The notes under the pieces: generated by a model
The model's input: the letters and a program-made list of their open reading frames with translations, nothing else
Told to the model about the DNA's origin: nothing
Databases searched by the model: none
In this document: positions 20,601-32,083 of the stretch, piece by piece
How positions within the stretch are numbered: position 1 is the first letter of the stretch
How the letters are laid out: each line of letters opens with the position of its first letter
Translations under genes and position numbers: made by a program
Assembly (NCBI GenBank): GCA_010015805.1
Contig: ML978124.1
Location: 2,356,001-2,420,000 of the forward strand
Length of the DNA: 64,000 nt
Direction: 5' to 3'
Source: Rhizodiscina lignyota
Taxonomy: Eukaryota > Ascomycota > Dothideomycetes > Aulographales > Rhizodiscinaceae

Positions 20601-21000
20601 TATCTGCGCCATTCGGATGGATGGAGCCAGAGCAATAAGAAAAGGTCTCCATTAAACGGTAATGCTCTTCAGGCGAGCCGTTGCATTTAGGTAAAGACAA
20701 TTCAGGACTTGACAAAGCACGAGGTTGCGTTGGAGATCTGACAGTAACATTGCAATGGTGTCCCTGAACGCCGGAACCGAGTCCAGCGCACTGGTGTCGA
20801 TATGCCAGGAAGAGCGTTGCAAGTTGTTGGAGTTGGGAAGGCAGCAAATTTTGCACAGCCGCGCCGTTGGTGTTTGAAATAAACCATTCTGAAACAATGG
20901 AAGCGCTTTTCCAGAAGGCTGAGAGCAGTGAGCATGCAACTATGTCCTCCGTATAGAAAAGGCGCCGTGATTTTCAGATCATGCGCAAAATGCAGAGCCT
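17691..21000. other. Gene-poor region
   Basis: About 3.3 kb without a supportable gene. Frames such as 19163-19675 (+) and 20353-20856 (-) have no recognisable domain, no intron logic and no codon regularity. Local features are two copies of a CAGACATGCCGT/CGGACATGCCGT word near 19175 and 19205, GCCGTCGG words near 19385-19420, and a TTATCAGATATTATCAGATC double GATA-type site near 20330. Confidence 0.45.
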
Positions 21001-23140
21001 ACGAGTCAGGGAGCGGGCGCCTGTTGATGCTTGCAGGCGCAGCTCAAGAAACTCGCCGAGCGACAAGCCGGCGCTAAAAGGAGCAGTCGGCCTACTGGAA
21101 GAACGAGAGAGCTTGCTCTGCTGCATGGCGCGGAGTCAGGGCCACACAGCTTACGCCTGACAGAAGGACAGTCGAAGCAGGCGAGCCGGGAGCGCTTCAA
21201 GGATTCTGCAGTTTATTGATCCTTCAGCCTGCTGCAGCGTTGATAGCCGCCCCTCACACCTCATTACGTGCAGGAGCAGCACCCCAGTCGCCGTTTTCCC
21301 TAATTCGCAAGCTAGTCCCGTAGGGGTCCTTGATGGTGATGCTTGCTTTCTCGCCTGCCTTTGACGCTGGACGATCGCGACGCGCTCCGGCCCAACGCCG
21401 ACGCTTCTGGCGGGACGGCACGAGCGGGGTCAAGGCGTGAGTGGTTCCAGACGGAGGAGGACGAGACGGCTAAGGTGGCTGACTCTGACGAAAGAAGGTC
21501 ACGCTGACGGCTCTGGCGCCTAGGGCGGGAGACGCAGGACGTCCCGAAAGTCCGCCATGGTGTGGTGTACTTGATAGTGAATGACGCCAGCGCTGTCACA
21601 TCAAATGCCGTTTGGCGCAGGTCCTGACGAGTTGCAAGCCGCATACGTACATGGGCGGCGGCAGAATGGCAGAACAGAGGTGGGCGGCAAGGCCACCATG
21701 TGCGATTCGCACGATGCGACGGGCGCTTAAGTTGGAGGAGGAAGCGAAAGGCGAGATGCAACAGCCAGCCACGAAGGAGCGCGCGACATGGGAAATTGAA
21801 TGCTGCTGCTGCCCTTCATTCTCTCGAGGCTGCAAGGCTCAGGAGAGCACTCGCAATTATAGCGACGGGCTCTATAGGCCTGGTTCCAGACGGGCAGAAA
21901 CGGGGTGGAAGCGCAGGATGCGGCAGTGGGCGTGGTAGGAGACGAGCGGTTGGTTGCTTGGACATGTTGCACTCGGCGCGGCCACACAGCGCGTTTTCGT
22001 TGGAAGGCGAAGCGGTGGGAAGGAATACGACGCCGCGAATGCCCCGAGCAAGTCAGCGGCCGGAGCGCGCTGGAGAGATTACGAGGATCATTCTCTCTTT
22101 CGACGCCGGCCGACATCTGCGTATCCAGCGCGGTGGTACGTCGTGGGAGGCACAGCAAGCAGAGCAAGCATCCCGGCCACTGAGCTCGGGGCCGTGCGTT
22201 GCCTCACACTCGCCCGTAGCGCTCAGCTGGCGCGACGGCGCTTAGCTGGGGGCAGTCGCGCGACGTCGGCTGAGACGCAGCGGCGCAGCTTAAGTACCTC
22301 TCCTGATTCCGCGCCGGGCAGCGGGAGTGCGAGGGAGAGGTTGTGCGGCGCACGTCGCACGGAGGAATGAGGTGCAGGCAGGCGAGTGGCAGCGCTTGCT
22401 GCAGCGCGCTTGCGGCGTCGCAGCTCTGGCGCCAGTCGACGCGCCGCTTGCGACGGAGCCGAATCACGTCGCGCCATCTCGTGCCACGCCGCCAGGGGAA
22501 GGCGCTGCACCGCACACGCTCCGCACTCGCAGCATTTGGGACTCGCAGGCCTCTCACAGCGCTGGAGCTGGCTGTTGGTGAGTGGCACGCGCCTCCGATC
22601 CGCCGAGCGCAACACCGCCCCATGGGCCCATCTGCTCGCAGGAGGAAAGTAGCTATGTACGCTCCGACGAGCTGCACCGAACTGACTGCAAAGGGCGGGC
22701 CGGCACGACGCTCGCTGCACCTGCTTCTTCTCCGAGTAGCTCTGTGCAACGCGGCGCACATATCGCAGAGGTCATATCACCGTCATAGCCGCACACTGCC
22801 GCAGCAGGCGAGCGACGCCCTCCAGTCAGCCTTAGACGCCGAGTAAGCAGGGCCCCTGGCCGCCTGGCCGTGACTGCTCCTTGACCCGACCGCGAGCGGC
22901 TAGGGTGGCATTTGAGGCCGGCGGAGGGCAGGCTGAGATGGGCGCTTGACATCGGCCAATTTTCTCTGGCCCTGCAGTGCTCCTCTGACGCCGTGCCTCG
23001 CGGCCCCAATCAGCGCATGCGACGGTGGTGATGGCATGGGCCCCCGGGCGGCGCCTGTGAGTGGGTGGAGATGGCATCGTTCGCTGCGCGTTGTGTAGTG
23101 GAGGGCAGGAGAGAAGCTGCTCTGCAGCGCGGTGCTGTGC

Positions 23141-23197
23141 CATCCCATCCCATCCCATCCCATCCCATCCTGTCTGTCTGTCCCATCCTGTCCCATC
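23141..23197. repeat. (CCCAT)n microsatellite
   Basis: About six head-to-tail CATCC units are followed by TGTCTGTCTG and two more interrupted TCCCAT units. It lies within the GC-rich block 0.8 kb upstream of the Zn2Cys6-acetyltransferase start. Confidence 0.85.
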
Positions 23198-23930
23198 GAG
23201 AGAAAAGCAGGCGCTGCCCGTCGCGGCGACATTTCTGCTCTTCTCCCCCCAAATAGCCTGCCGCTGCCTCCCCGATCTCGCATCACCACGTCGTCGCCCA
23301 GTACTCACTCACGCCCTCGCACCGCTCGCCAGCACCCATCGCATCGCAGCGCCGCCTCTCGCCCGTCGTACTTCGCGGTAGGGCCCGGCACAAGGCAGAT
23401 CGAGGCAACGGAGAGATCTTGCTTGCACGCGCGGACGCTTGCCCCGTTCCACGCAAGTCGCGCGTGAAGCTGCTCATTACCCGAGCCACCCGCCAGCCCC
23501 AGAGCAGCAGCGCAACACCACCGCGCACCCAGCACCGCAATTCCTCGCCGCAAAGCTGCCTTCGTGCCTGGCCATTCGCGACGCAATAAAACCCTCTTCG
23601 CCCGGCCCAGTAAGGCTGTCTGACGTGAGCTTGCGACACCCGACCTCCCCGTCACTGCTGCTCCCGATTAGGCGCGGGCAGCCGCTGCGAGAGCCCTAGG
23701 CGCGCACCAAGAAGCTCGAGCTGCTGCGAGCTCTGGCCCAGCGAGGGATCAATACAATCGAAGCCGACTTCTCTCGTTCCATCCGCTGCATTGCCATCTG
23801 TCTCACCCTCCGGCCCATTGCTGCGACGCGACCCTCAGCGCCTTTTTTCGCGTCCCATATTCGTGCGCTGCCACCTCTGCGACCACTCTCGGGACAGCTT
23901 TGCCACTGCGCTCGCAAGAAGGGAACCCAA

Positions 23931-23953
23931 TTCTAGAAAAATTTCTAGAGAAA
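23931..23953. promoter_or_regulatory. Heat-shock-element-like inverted repeat in the leader
   Basis: The segment starts TTCTAGAAAAATTTCTAGAG. It contains TTCnnGAA plus a second TTCTAGA half-palindrome 12 bp on. It resembles clustered HSE pentamers, but the spacing is not the strict 5-bp step. It lies about 80 bp before the start codon and could equally be a leader hairpin. Confidence 0.3.
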
Positions 23954-24034
23954 TATCCCAGCGCGCATTCCGGGCACGGCATATCTGTCGCCCTTTCTAC
24001 ACCTCCTCCCCCCGACCGGCCAGCCATTCGCGTC

Positions 24035-26312
24035 ATGTCCTCGTCGCCCGAGGACCTATCTGATTCCGTGAACAGCTACAGCACTCCACCACCACGAGGG
24101 AAGAACTCCGACACGTCTGCCTCGGACACAATCTCTGGCTTCACCGCCGTCAACGGCAGAGGCTCGCCACCTCACTCCATCACAAAGGTCAACGGTGTAA
24201 ACGGCGTCCACGGCATCCACCCTGACCATTACTCGCCAAAGATGGAGAACCCCACGACCGCTCAGCCCTACCCGCACGACACCATTCGCGTCGACAGCGC
24301 GCCGCCCAGGACGTCTCCAGCGGACGATCTGAGCATGACAAGCGCGGGAAAGCGGAAAAGATCAATTTCAAATGGTGACGGTCGCGATCTGCCCGTCGAG
24401 CAAGGGGAGTACGTACCACCAGAGAAACGGCGTTCGCCACCGCCGCAACCACACAGCTGGACCAATTCCCCAGCGCAAGGGATTGCACGTCTGCCCAATG
24501 AACAGACGCCATATCCGGCGCCAGACGCAGAACCAAAGGACAATCACGCGTGGTATGGCGCACGCCCGCAGCAGCGCGACAGTCCGAATGCGGATGCTAG
24601 GATGGTCGAGGCGCTCACTCAAAATATGGACGCCAGGCCGCCGCGCCCTGGTGAATTGCCGCCAATGGACCACCATATCGGAGGCACTCCGCACGATCAG
24701 ATTACAAGCACTACTGAAACGACGGCGGCGGGTGTACAAGTGGATCCTAAGAAACGCAAGCGAGTGAGTTTGGGGGCCATTCCTGCAGATCGGGCCAAGT
24801 CTAACCAGACGTCATTACAGGTCTTCAGCAATCGAACGAAGACAGGGTGCCAGACCTGCAGAAAGCGAAAGAAGAAGTGCGACGAGGACAAGCCTGAATG
24901 TACGCAAGATCCATTTTGCAATTGGAGCATAGACTGGCGGGCGCTTACTTTGTTTCAGGTCAGAATTGCAAGCGCGGAGGATTTGTATGCGAAGGCTACA
25001 CTAATAAGCAAAATTGGTCTTCAAAACCTGCCCTTCACGGAAAAGCTCCACCGATACCAATTCAGTCGAGAGAAGGGTATGGCGACACTGGCGGCTTGAT
25101 GCCAAGGTGAGTGGAGGAGAACATGACACTTTTTCGTCCAAACATCTACTGACTCGTGACCAGACCGCCACACAACAGCTACGAAATGGTGCAAACTCCA
25201 CAAACTCACGATGGAGGCCGAGCGCGTCCAATTCTCGTCGATGAAGAACACCCTAGATCTTGGGGCACACCAGGCTGGTCAACAGAGACACCCAGCCGCC
25301 AATACCCACACGAGCGCAGCAATTCAGACTTCCAGCACGGCATGCCCATCCCCGACCCACTACGGCCACAGCAGAGCTACGAAGAGCGCTCCGCATCCGC
25401 AGCACAGCACATTGCCATCACGTCGCACGGCCAGTCGCTCTCGCAGTACACTGAGACTCTCCCGCACGTCATGGGCCGGCGCAACGAGGAGCTGACTTCA
25501 ACTATTTTCTCGAGCAGGACGCACACGCCGCAATCGGCCATCTCGACGGCACAGCTGGCGCTGCAGCACACCCAGCAGTCGTCAAACCTGCCCCTGCACA
25601 CGCACAAGCCCAAGACGGAAAAGGAGAAGATGATCGCGGGTGAGGAGTACTACCCGTACACTGCACCGCTCATCGACGAGCGCGAGGCGTGCAAGGCTGC
25701 GCTGTGGCGCTTCAACAACTCCCAGAACCCGGCCAATGGTGTATCACGAGAAGAACGCGCTCGTCTCTTCCGTTCAATCCTGGTCCCTAGCTCCAACGAC
25801 ATCCGCCGCTCGACAAACCCCATGCATCCCGTGGGCCAGCTGGGCAAGGACGTGGTTGTTGAAGCGCCATTCCACTGCCAGTACGGGTACAACATCACGA
25901 TCGGCGAGAACGTGGTCATCGAGAGCAACTGCACCGTCATGGACACGTGCCGCGTCACCATCGGCAACGACTGCATTATCGGCCCGAACGTGAGCATCTA
26001 CAGCGCGACGGTCAGCCTGACGAGCCGCAATGGCAGCAAAGGCCCGCAGAAAGGCAAGATGGTGCACATTGGCGACAATGTGTTCATTGGTGGCAACGTC
26101 GTCATCAAGCCTGGTGTGAATGTCGGGAGGGGCGCCGTTATTGGCGCCGGAACGGTGGTCGATAAGGTCGGTCTGCTCCTATTTTAATTCCCACATCGAC
26201 CGCGGTGGACTGACTTTTCTCATAGAACGTCCCTGCCAACGTGATCTTCGTCGGACCGAGATCGGACACGCGTGAGGGTTTGTGGACAGACAAACCTTTC
26301 TCTCGTAGATGA
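24035..26312 (+). CDS. Zn2Cys6 transcription factor fused to a maltose O-acetyltransferase-like (Mac + hexapeptide) domain
   Basis: There are five exons: 24035-24763, 24821-24899, 24959-25106, 25164-26166 and 26226-26312. All introns are 57-59 nt with GT/AG ends; the product is 681 aa. Residues 1-243 are disordered, rich in Ser/Pro, with a basic KKRKR at the end. A complete binuclear zinc cluster follows, with Cys 253, 256, 263, 270, 273 and 280 (C-x2-C-x6-C-x6-C-x2-C-x6-C). Its fourth Cys codon is split by intron 2. After a polar linker comes a Mac-type domain (about 470-520; EKMIAGEEYYPY, ALWRFNN). Then comes a left-handed beta-helix with hexapeptide repeats (about 550-680; IGENVVIESNCTVMD, IGNDCIIGPNVSIYS, IGDNVFIGGNVVIKPGVNVG, VIGAGTVVDKNVPANVIFVG). 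Both modules look complete. Family knowledge predicts DNA binding and CoA-dependent O-acetylation. I believe such combinations occur in other ascomycetes. Confidence 0.88.
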
Positions 26313-26856
26313 CACCCTTTCTGTTCTCACAGCTGCTAAACCTCATCCACGACAGATGGAGGTCCACGGTCCTCGCCTCCGCAGCACGCATTTCTGGTTT
26401 CCACACGCCCTAGCATCATGCCTGAGGCACCATACTCGTTGTTTCCGACATTCCGACCGGACTGGTTCGATGAAGATGGAGTGTAGTAAAAAAGGGAAGA
26501 AGATGAGATGAAAAGTTGATGCATGATGTCGTTTACGCTTTTGCTTTTTATGCCTTTTTGCAAGCGCTGTTTCATGTATCGCATTGCAAGAGCTGCTGCG
26601 ACGCGAGACTCAGGATGGCTTCGGAAAATGCCGAGCCAAGACAGCTTCGAATTTCGACACCTTTTGTTTGGGTGGCATTGTATGATATTTGTAGTACCTA
26701 CAAAAGCTTTTTACTGCATATATGCATAACTCATATCATCTCTCGCTTTGTTCTGCTTGAAATCCACATTCCGAGACGAGAGCCTTCAGTTCACCCTGCC
26801 TCCGATTTCGGCGGCTCTGACTACATAAATCACAACCAAGGGTTACCAGCCCTTAA
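26313..26856. other. 3' region of the fusion gene and anonymous DNA
   Basis: No gene is seen. Forward frames here (for example from 26516) lack recognisable domains. Confidence 0.4.
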
Positions 26857-27061
26857 TCCAAGCCAGTCGCTAATCGTGCTAGCAATGCTCGCCCACTATC
26901 CTATCACCAAGAGACGGTGGAATCGCCGCCTTTTGATTTCGAAGAGCATCGTTACCTGCTTCGACTATCGGGCGAGATCAGACTCAATATCTACGATCAG
27001 CTTCTTGCCATGCTGTGCTACTCTAGTCTCACGCCTGCGCTATGGCATACAGAGTGCGATA
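26857..27061 (+). other. F-box / 2EXR-like coding fragment
   Basis: One frame reads EEHRYLLRLSGEIRLNIYDQ and on to a WHTECD end. It resembles the opening motif of fungal F-box-like (2EXR) proteins, whose consensus is close to LLRLPxELRxxIY. It ends at a good donor (GTAAGT, 27062). No start codon or convincing following exon could be found. It may be an exon of an unrecognised gene or a gene relic. Confidence 0.3.
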
Positions 27062-27595
27062 GTAAGTTGACCTCAGCTTTTTGAAACTCTAAATAGCAAT
27101 ACCCTAAGACGAGTAAAACTAAACTTTCGGACATGATCCCGCTTACTCTGAAGAGCAAATGCTGCTTGGCCTTAGAGATAGGATGGGTTTTGCTGGCAAG
27201 ATTACTTGACGATTCGCCTCCATTGAAAATAACCCGTTCTGGCTGTGGTTGTGGTTTCATCGTCAACAAGCCGCTGCCCTTTCATTTTCTAGCAAGATCT
27301 AAAATTCGAACTTCGCATTTACCAATTCAGGCATGGATGAAGCAGTTCAGATACAATGTAGTCTCAAGGATGATGACAAAATATACGCGGCCGCCAGTCA
27401 AGCTGTATCGTCTAAAATCCTCGTCGCCACCACGTGGAGTGCTTGAAACCGCTGCCTCTGGACGAGAATGCCTTCTTGGATCCTTACCTGTCCTACTGAA
27501 GACTATCTCAGGGCTTGGGCCCAAGGACCACACACCTGCAATCCTTCCGAAAAGGACGGAAGTCCTTCGAGGTTACCGAGTTGGATTCTTGCGCC

Positions 27596-28149
27596 ATGGT
27601 ATCTCTCCGTCAGTCTCGAAGCTCCCCGTCGGGTTTCGTGTCTGGCGAGGGACGCTTCGTACCGCACTTACCTGTATCTGCACTGTCGTATACTGCATCG
27701 ACTACTGCAAAGACACTCAAGCCGACATCCATCACCCCTTCGCTCTTGAGACCTTCCTTCGATGAGGAACACTCGGTTGGCCGACTGAACCAGCAACGCG
27801 CACATGTTGGTGAGTACGAGGACCTGGATGAACCTGGTAAGTGGAAGGAGAGAGCCAAGGAAGTAACACGTCAAAGAATATATCCGGTGCGTAAGGCTGT
27901 ATCCGGCGCGTAAGGCTGTATCCGACTGACCGACTCCAGCCAAGATCGACAAAGAGCGGGCCCGGCTTGTAGTTGTGCCAAGGAGGAAAAATGAATCGAG
28001 GTTTGAGTCTCGCCTCGAAATTGAAAGGGCAGCAAGTATGTCCATTTTATCTCCCGCTATGTACCCTGCAAGAGTACACAGTCGGCTCAGTGCTCGATGA
28101 TAGACAAGACGAGGAAAATGAAAAGGGTAAGACGAGACTCGAAAACTGA
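27596..28149 (+). CDS. Small three-exon gene, function unknown
   Basis: The exons are 27596-27890, 27940-28035 and 28091-28149; 149 aa. Introns are 49 nt (GTAAGG...CTGAC...CTCCAG) and 55 nt (GTATGT...CTCAG). Both junctions are phase 1 and keep one frame open to the TGA. The N-terminal half is Ser/Thr-rich and basic (MVSLRQSRSSPSGF). The C-terminal half is charged and helix-prone (DEPGKWKERAKEV, then PKIDKERARLVVVPRRKNES, then a DDRQDEENEKG-type tail). I do not recognise a domain. The start could lie further upstream, because the frame is open from 27515. A 19-bp duplication places a second potential donor 19 bp after the first. Confidence 0.5.
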
Positions 28150-28436
28150 TTTACAACACCTCATCACGAATACATGCCTCCACAGAAAGTTATTATGCAA
28201 TACGGTCTATTTGCATTCAAGCCAAGTAGTTAAAACACACTGTGTGAGAAATCCTCCCACTTGCTCCCATTGAGCTATCCAGTTAGTTCCCTTGCCCAAA
28301 ACGCCGCAAAATGCCGCACGACCAGACTCGCGCCTTCCTCTGAGAACGCCGCCCGCTAAATGCACAAGCACTACAGGACAACATTCCCATCTCCACTCAG
28401 CTACCTCCCGAACGTACGCTCCACCACCCTGGATCA
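28150..28436. other. Convergent 3' intergenic region
   Basis: It lies between the small gene and the R3H-SUZ gene stop; nothing further is seen. Confidence 0.4.
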
Positions 28437-31188
28437 TTATTTCGCCCCACCACCACCATTACTTGGACTCCCTGTCCCCCTCTCTAGCCCCTTCCCTGCA
28501 CTACTCCCCAACCCATTCGCTCCCGCGCCAGCCGCCAACCTCGCAACTCCCTGCGCAGCCGCGCTCAGTGCCGGACTACTCGCGAAGCCCTGCATCTGCA
28601 TCTGGCGCTGGTGTGTCTCCATCCACTTCTGCGGTGCCATGCTGGCCGGTGGCGGCGGCTTGGGCGGCAGATGGGGTGGTGTTCCCCATTTGGCGATTGT
28701 CGAATCCGGGTTGGGTGGTTGGGGGAGAGGGTGTTGGTTTGGTTGCTGAGGGGCGGTGGGGAGTGTTGTCGTCGTCGGTAGTGCGCTGGAGGTTGAGTTG
28801 TTGGTATTGGTGGATGAGGTAATCGCGACTGACTTTTGCGAGGTAGTCGCTGGATTGGAGTTCGAAGGCTGTCGGGAAACCGGTTCCTGGACACGATAAG
28901 TAGTAGATGCTTGGGAGGTGCTGATTCGACCGGGAAGAGGGTTGAACATGCCTTGCGATGAGACCATCATTTGCGTAGGGTAGTTGACGGGCTGTCCTTG
29001 TTGGACGGCGTACTGGGTTGCATTTCCAACTCCTCCAGGGACAAATGCTTGACTCTGCGGGTTGAATTGCTGTCGATTGAAGCTTCCGGGAATGGGATGC
29101 TGGTTCGATAGCGGCTTGCCATTCTGATACGCCGGGCCGGGCAACTGGCCATACGCATATGGGATCGGCTGTATGTTCTGAGTGGGAGAAGATTGAGACC
29201 TTTGGGTCGCTTGGTAGTTTGCGTCGAATTGTGGAGGCGGGGTCCATGTCTGTACGCCTTGGGCCATCTGCGGTTGATAGTGCAAAGGCAATGGGGCCAT
29301 AGACGGCGAAGGCATGGAAGTGGCGGGCTGAGACATCGGTTTCGGGTTTTGGAAGGACTGCATGCCGCGTTGATAGTCATTGGAAAGATCGTAGTTGACC
29401 TGGTTTGACGATTGGTACGCCTGCATCGATGTGTCCTGCGAATAGGACTGGCTCGGCCAGGCATAGTTTTGAAGATTGTCCGTCGCCACCACCTGTGGAT
29501 ATGCGTTTACGTATATCGGCGTCACGGGACTTGTCATGGTTTGATAGTTTCCATAGTATACGCCGTCCGAACCATATCCGGGAGCCATGACTGGAGGTCC
29601 GTAGTAGTATTGCGAGCGCGCTTCGAATCCGTCGTCGTTGTTGTTGTTGCGTTGCTTCTTTGCGCTACTCTTCTTTCTTTCTGATGCGGAGCTCGATCGG
29701 GAGATGTCCTCCGAGGCTGGTTCCGGAGTTTCAGGCGCCTCCGGCTCTTCAGCAGTCCCAAAAATGCGAAGACGCGCCTCACGATAACGAGCTTCTCGCT
29801 CTTCTCGAGTTATGGCTGCTTTAGTCTTTGAGTCGCCGCCGAGACCACCATCGCTCGCACTATCACCACCAGCTTCCGACGTTGTCTTCGACGGACCTTC
29901 AGAATTGGAAGCCGTGTTAGTTCCAGATATACTCTTGTCACCACCACGCCGCATGATCTTCCTCATCGGCAATGTCGGCGGTGGCGTGTCAAGGCTCGAG
30001 TTTCGGAGCGGAAGACTGGACAGCGGCATGGCTAGTCGTGTAACATGGCTCTTGAAGACCTCCACAGCCTGACCGGTCTGGTCGGGTATATGACCGAGAC
30101 CATAATAATCTGCCAGTCGATGAGATAACATGCGGTAAAACGAGTTGCACTGAGGCAAGAACATCCGGGTTTGCCTGCAGCGGGTAAGTAGGACTTATGA
30201 GAAAAGGCAATGGGTAGGACACTTACTGAGTGTTGTTGATAAAATCAATCAAATCTTGCTCAATCTTCAACACCCACAAACGGTCTTTGTGAGATTCCAG
30301 TGCCTCCAACAGCTTCTCATCTGGCGCGAGCACAGGGATATCCGGGCTTGCGCCAACAGAAGGCTGTGGCGGCAGAGCTCTCGGCTGCACTACAGCTGGG
30401 ACAGATCCATCTCCGAAAGCAATTCCTGCGCTTGATACCGGTCGCGATTGAAACTGGGCGTTCGGAGTGCTACGCTGTGGCGCCATGATAGAGATCTCGC
30501 GCAATTGGTCTCTAAATGCACGGCCACCACTATCCGAGCCTACTCTTGAGCCTGCAACAACTGACCCTGCAGCCGAGGTCCCTTCTTCCTCCTCTACTGC
30601 TCTCAGACTCGCGCTATCATCTGGCCGAAGCGATTCTTTCTCGTCCAAAGCGAAAGTTGTGGCCGATGTGATGCTTTTGCCATCCATACTAGGCGGCTTT
30701 GCAGAATCGTCAGACGAGGAGACTTGAGTGCTACCATCATCCGTCGCAATCGACCTGCGCAACTCTTGAGCAGGCTGGATAATTTCCGGCTGGGTAGCCG
30801 GTTGACGAGGCCCCGACATGCCCACTAATGGGCTGCCTTGTCTACTCGAGTGTGCGACAGGAGGCCCGCCACTTGAACCGGTCTCTTTTGAAGGCTCTGT
30901 GCCAGCCTTTAGAGATTCCTCATTCACACCCTTTGACCTGTTTTGTGCGCCATTTTGAAAAGTGACATTGACATTTGACACCGAAGGTTTGGCATCGCTA
31001 GCCAAAGTATTATTATTCGTTTTGTTGTTTGGTGGAACGTAAGAAGAAGCTGCGACCTGAACGATGTGTATTAGTGTTTCGTGCGTTGAACTTATCGCAG
31101 AGATACTCACTGATGCAAACGACGGTTTCATGGTGGTCGTTTCCGCAGGCCGTGCAGGCATAACTAGCGGAGCTGCCTTTGATTCCAT
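28437..31188 (-). CDS. R3H and SUZ domain RNA-binding protein (Rbs1-like)
   Basis: There are three exons: 31188-31111, 31056-30227 and 30174-28437; 881 aa. Intron 2 (52 nt) joins DLIDFINNTQ to QTRMFLPQCNSFYRMLSHRL in frame. This is the R3H core with its R-x3-H signature (RMLSHRLADYY, about residues 317-327), which binds single-stranded nucleic acid. A SUZ-type motif follows (ITREEREARYREARLRIFG, about 424-442). The remaining about 430 residues are Gln/Pro/Ser/Asn-rich and disordered, as in Rbs1, R3HDM and ARPP21 proteins that act on mRNA or in polymerase III assembly. Residues 27-300 are also low complexity. Intron 1 (31057-31110) is 54 nt with perfect GTGAGT/CAG ends but has no stop and is a multiple of three, so its retention would add 18 residues. 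Confidence 0.88.
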
Positions 31189-32083
31189 TTCGAAGAAAAT
31201 GAATGACTTGTCGCACGCCTCGAAGCCGACACACTCCGGCCCTTAGCGGTGCGATGGAATTAAAGCGGGGGAGAGTGAAAGCGAGAAGGCTCAAGTAAAA
31301 GGTTGCTCAAGGGAATCCAACGGTGGCGGCGCACGAATGCTGCACATGTTGAAGCGATCTCGGCATTGAGAATTTCGCAATTTGATGGATCGCTTTTGGT
31401 GGTGCAGATGATTGTGTGACGTGTTCTGGTAGATGAAGGTGAATGAAGTGAGGCTGCGAGCCTGAGGCGTTGACCTTAAAAGTGCTGATGCGGAAGCCCC
31501 TCGGCCGTGCGTTTACACACAGCGTCAGACGCCAGCTGCGCGTAGCCGGAGCAGTAGAGTGGGGTGTTCGATGAGAGCACGATCACAGCCACAGCTCGGA
31601 GCAATGGTGTGTTGTTGTACGCTGACTGCTGCTTCACGAGGGAGGGAATTAAATGTCGCAAGCGGTAGTCGAGAGAGGAAGCGTCGGTGCAGGTGGTGAG
31701 AGAACCGGGGCCGGCGCGGCACATCATTTCGCCGCACCGTTTCTTGGCGTCCCGCATCGGCCATTGTTTTCAAGAGCAACAGCCACCACGCGAACTTCTT
31801 CCTTACAACTACACATCTCACCTCCCACCGAAAGCTGCGACACTTGCCAAGTCTCTCATCGCAGACTCCGTGTCCTCACCAACTCGTTTGGTGGAGCCAC
31901 AAATCTCAATCACCGCCTCTCTCGCCCCTCTTCCGCCCGCTAAGCTGTGGCGCATCACTCGCAGCTATACAACCTCCACACGCGCCTTACGGCAGCACCA
32001 CCGCCATCCAACACATTGCAGCGCCTTCGCGCCGGCTAGCTCTAACAAGCCATCGCTCTGTATCTTCGATCATGATCTAAGCC
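31189..32083. promoter_or_regulatory. Divergent promoter region, R3H-SUZ gene and RS-repeat gene
   Basis: About 0.9 kb between divergent start codons of two RNA-binding protein genes. No further gene is supported. The half nearest the RS gene (31,780-32,080) is rich in CCACC, CTCTC and CAAC words, typical of a leader. No defined site is claimed. Confidence 0.45.

Larger units (their letters stand above)
21001..24034. other. GC-rich non-coding block upstream of the Zn2Cys6-acetyltransferase gene
   Basis: About 3 kb of GC-rich DNA. Overlapping open frames of up to about 185 codons occur on both strands around 21.7-23.7 kb, as expected when stop codons are rare. None shows a domain, so I treat them as composition artefacts. 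The block may hold the promoter and a long leader of the gene starting at 24035, or a non-coding RNA. It contains the CCCAT microsatellite and a heat-shock-element-like site, listed separately. Confidence 0.5.

Noticed and set aside
20353-20856. 167-codon reverse frame
   Set aside because: No domain and no codon regularity; looks like chance.
22204-22846. Overlapping open frames of 160-185 codons on both strands
   Set aside because: All lie in very GC-rich DNA with several frames open at once, without domains, start context or splice logic.
26516-27070. 184-codon forward frame
   Set aside because: The frame has no domain; the F-box-like motif in the same stretch is in a different frame and was listed instead.
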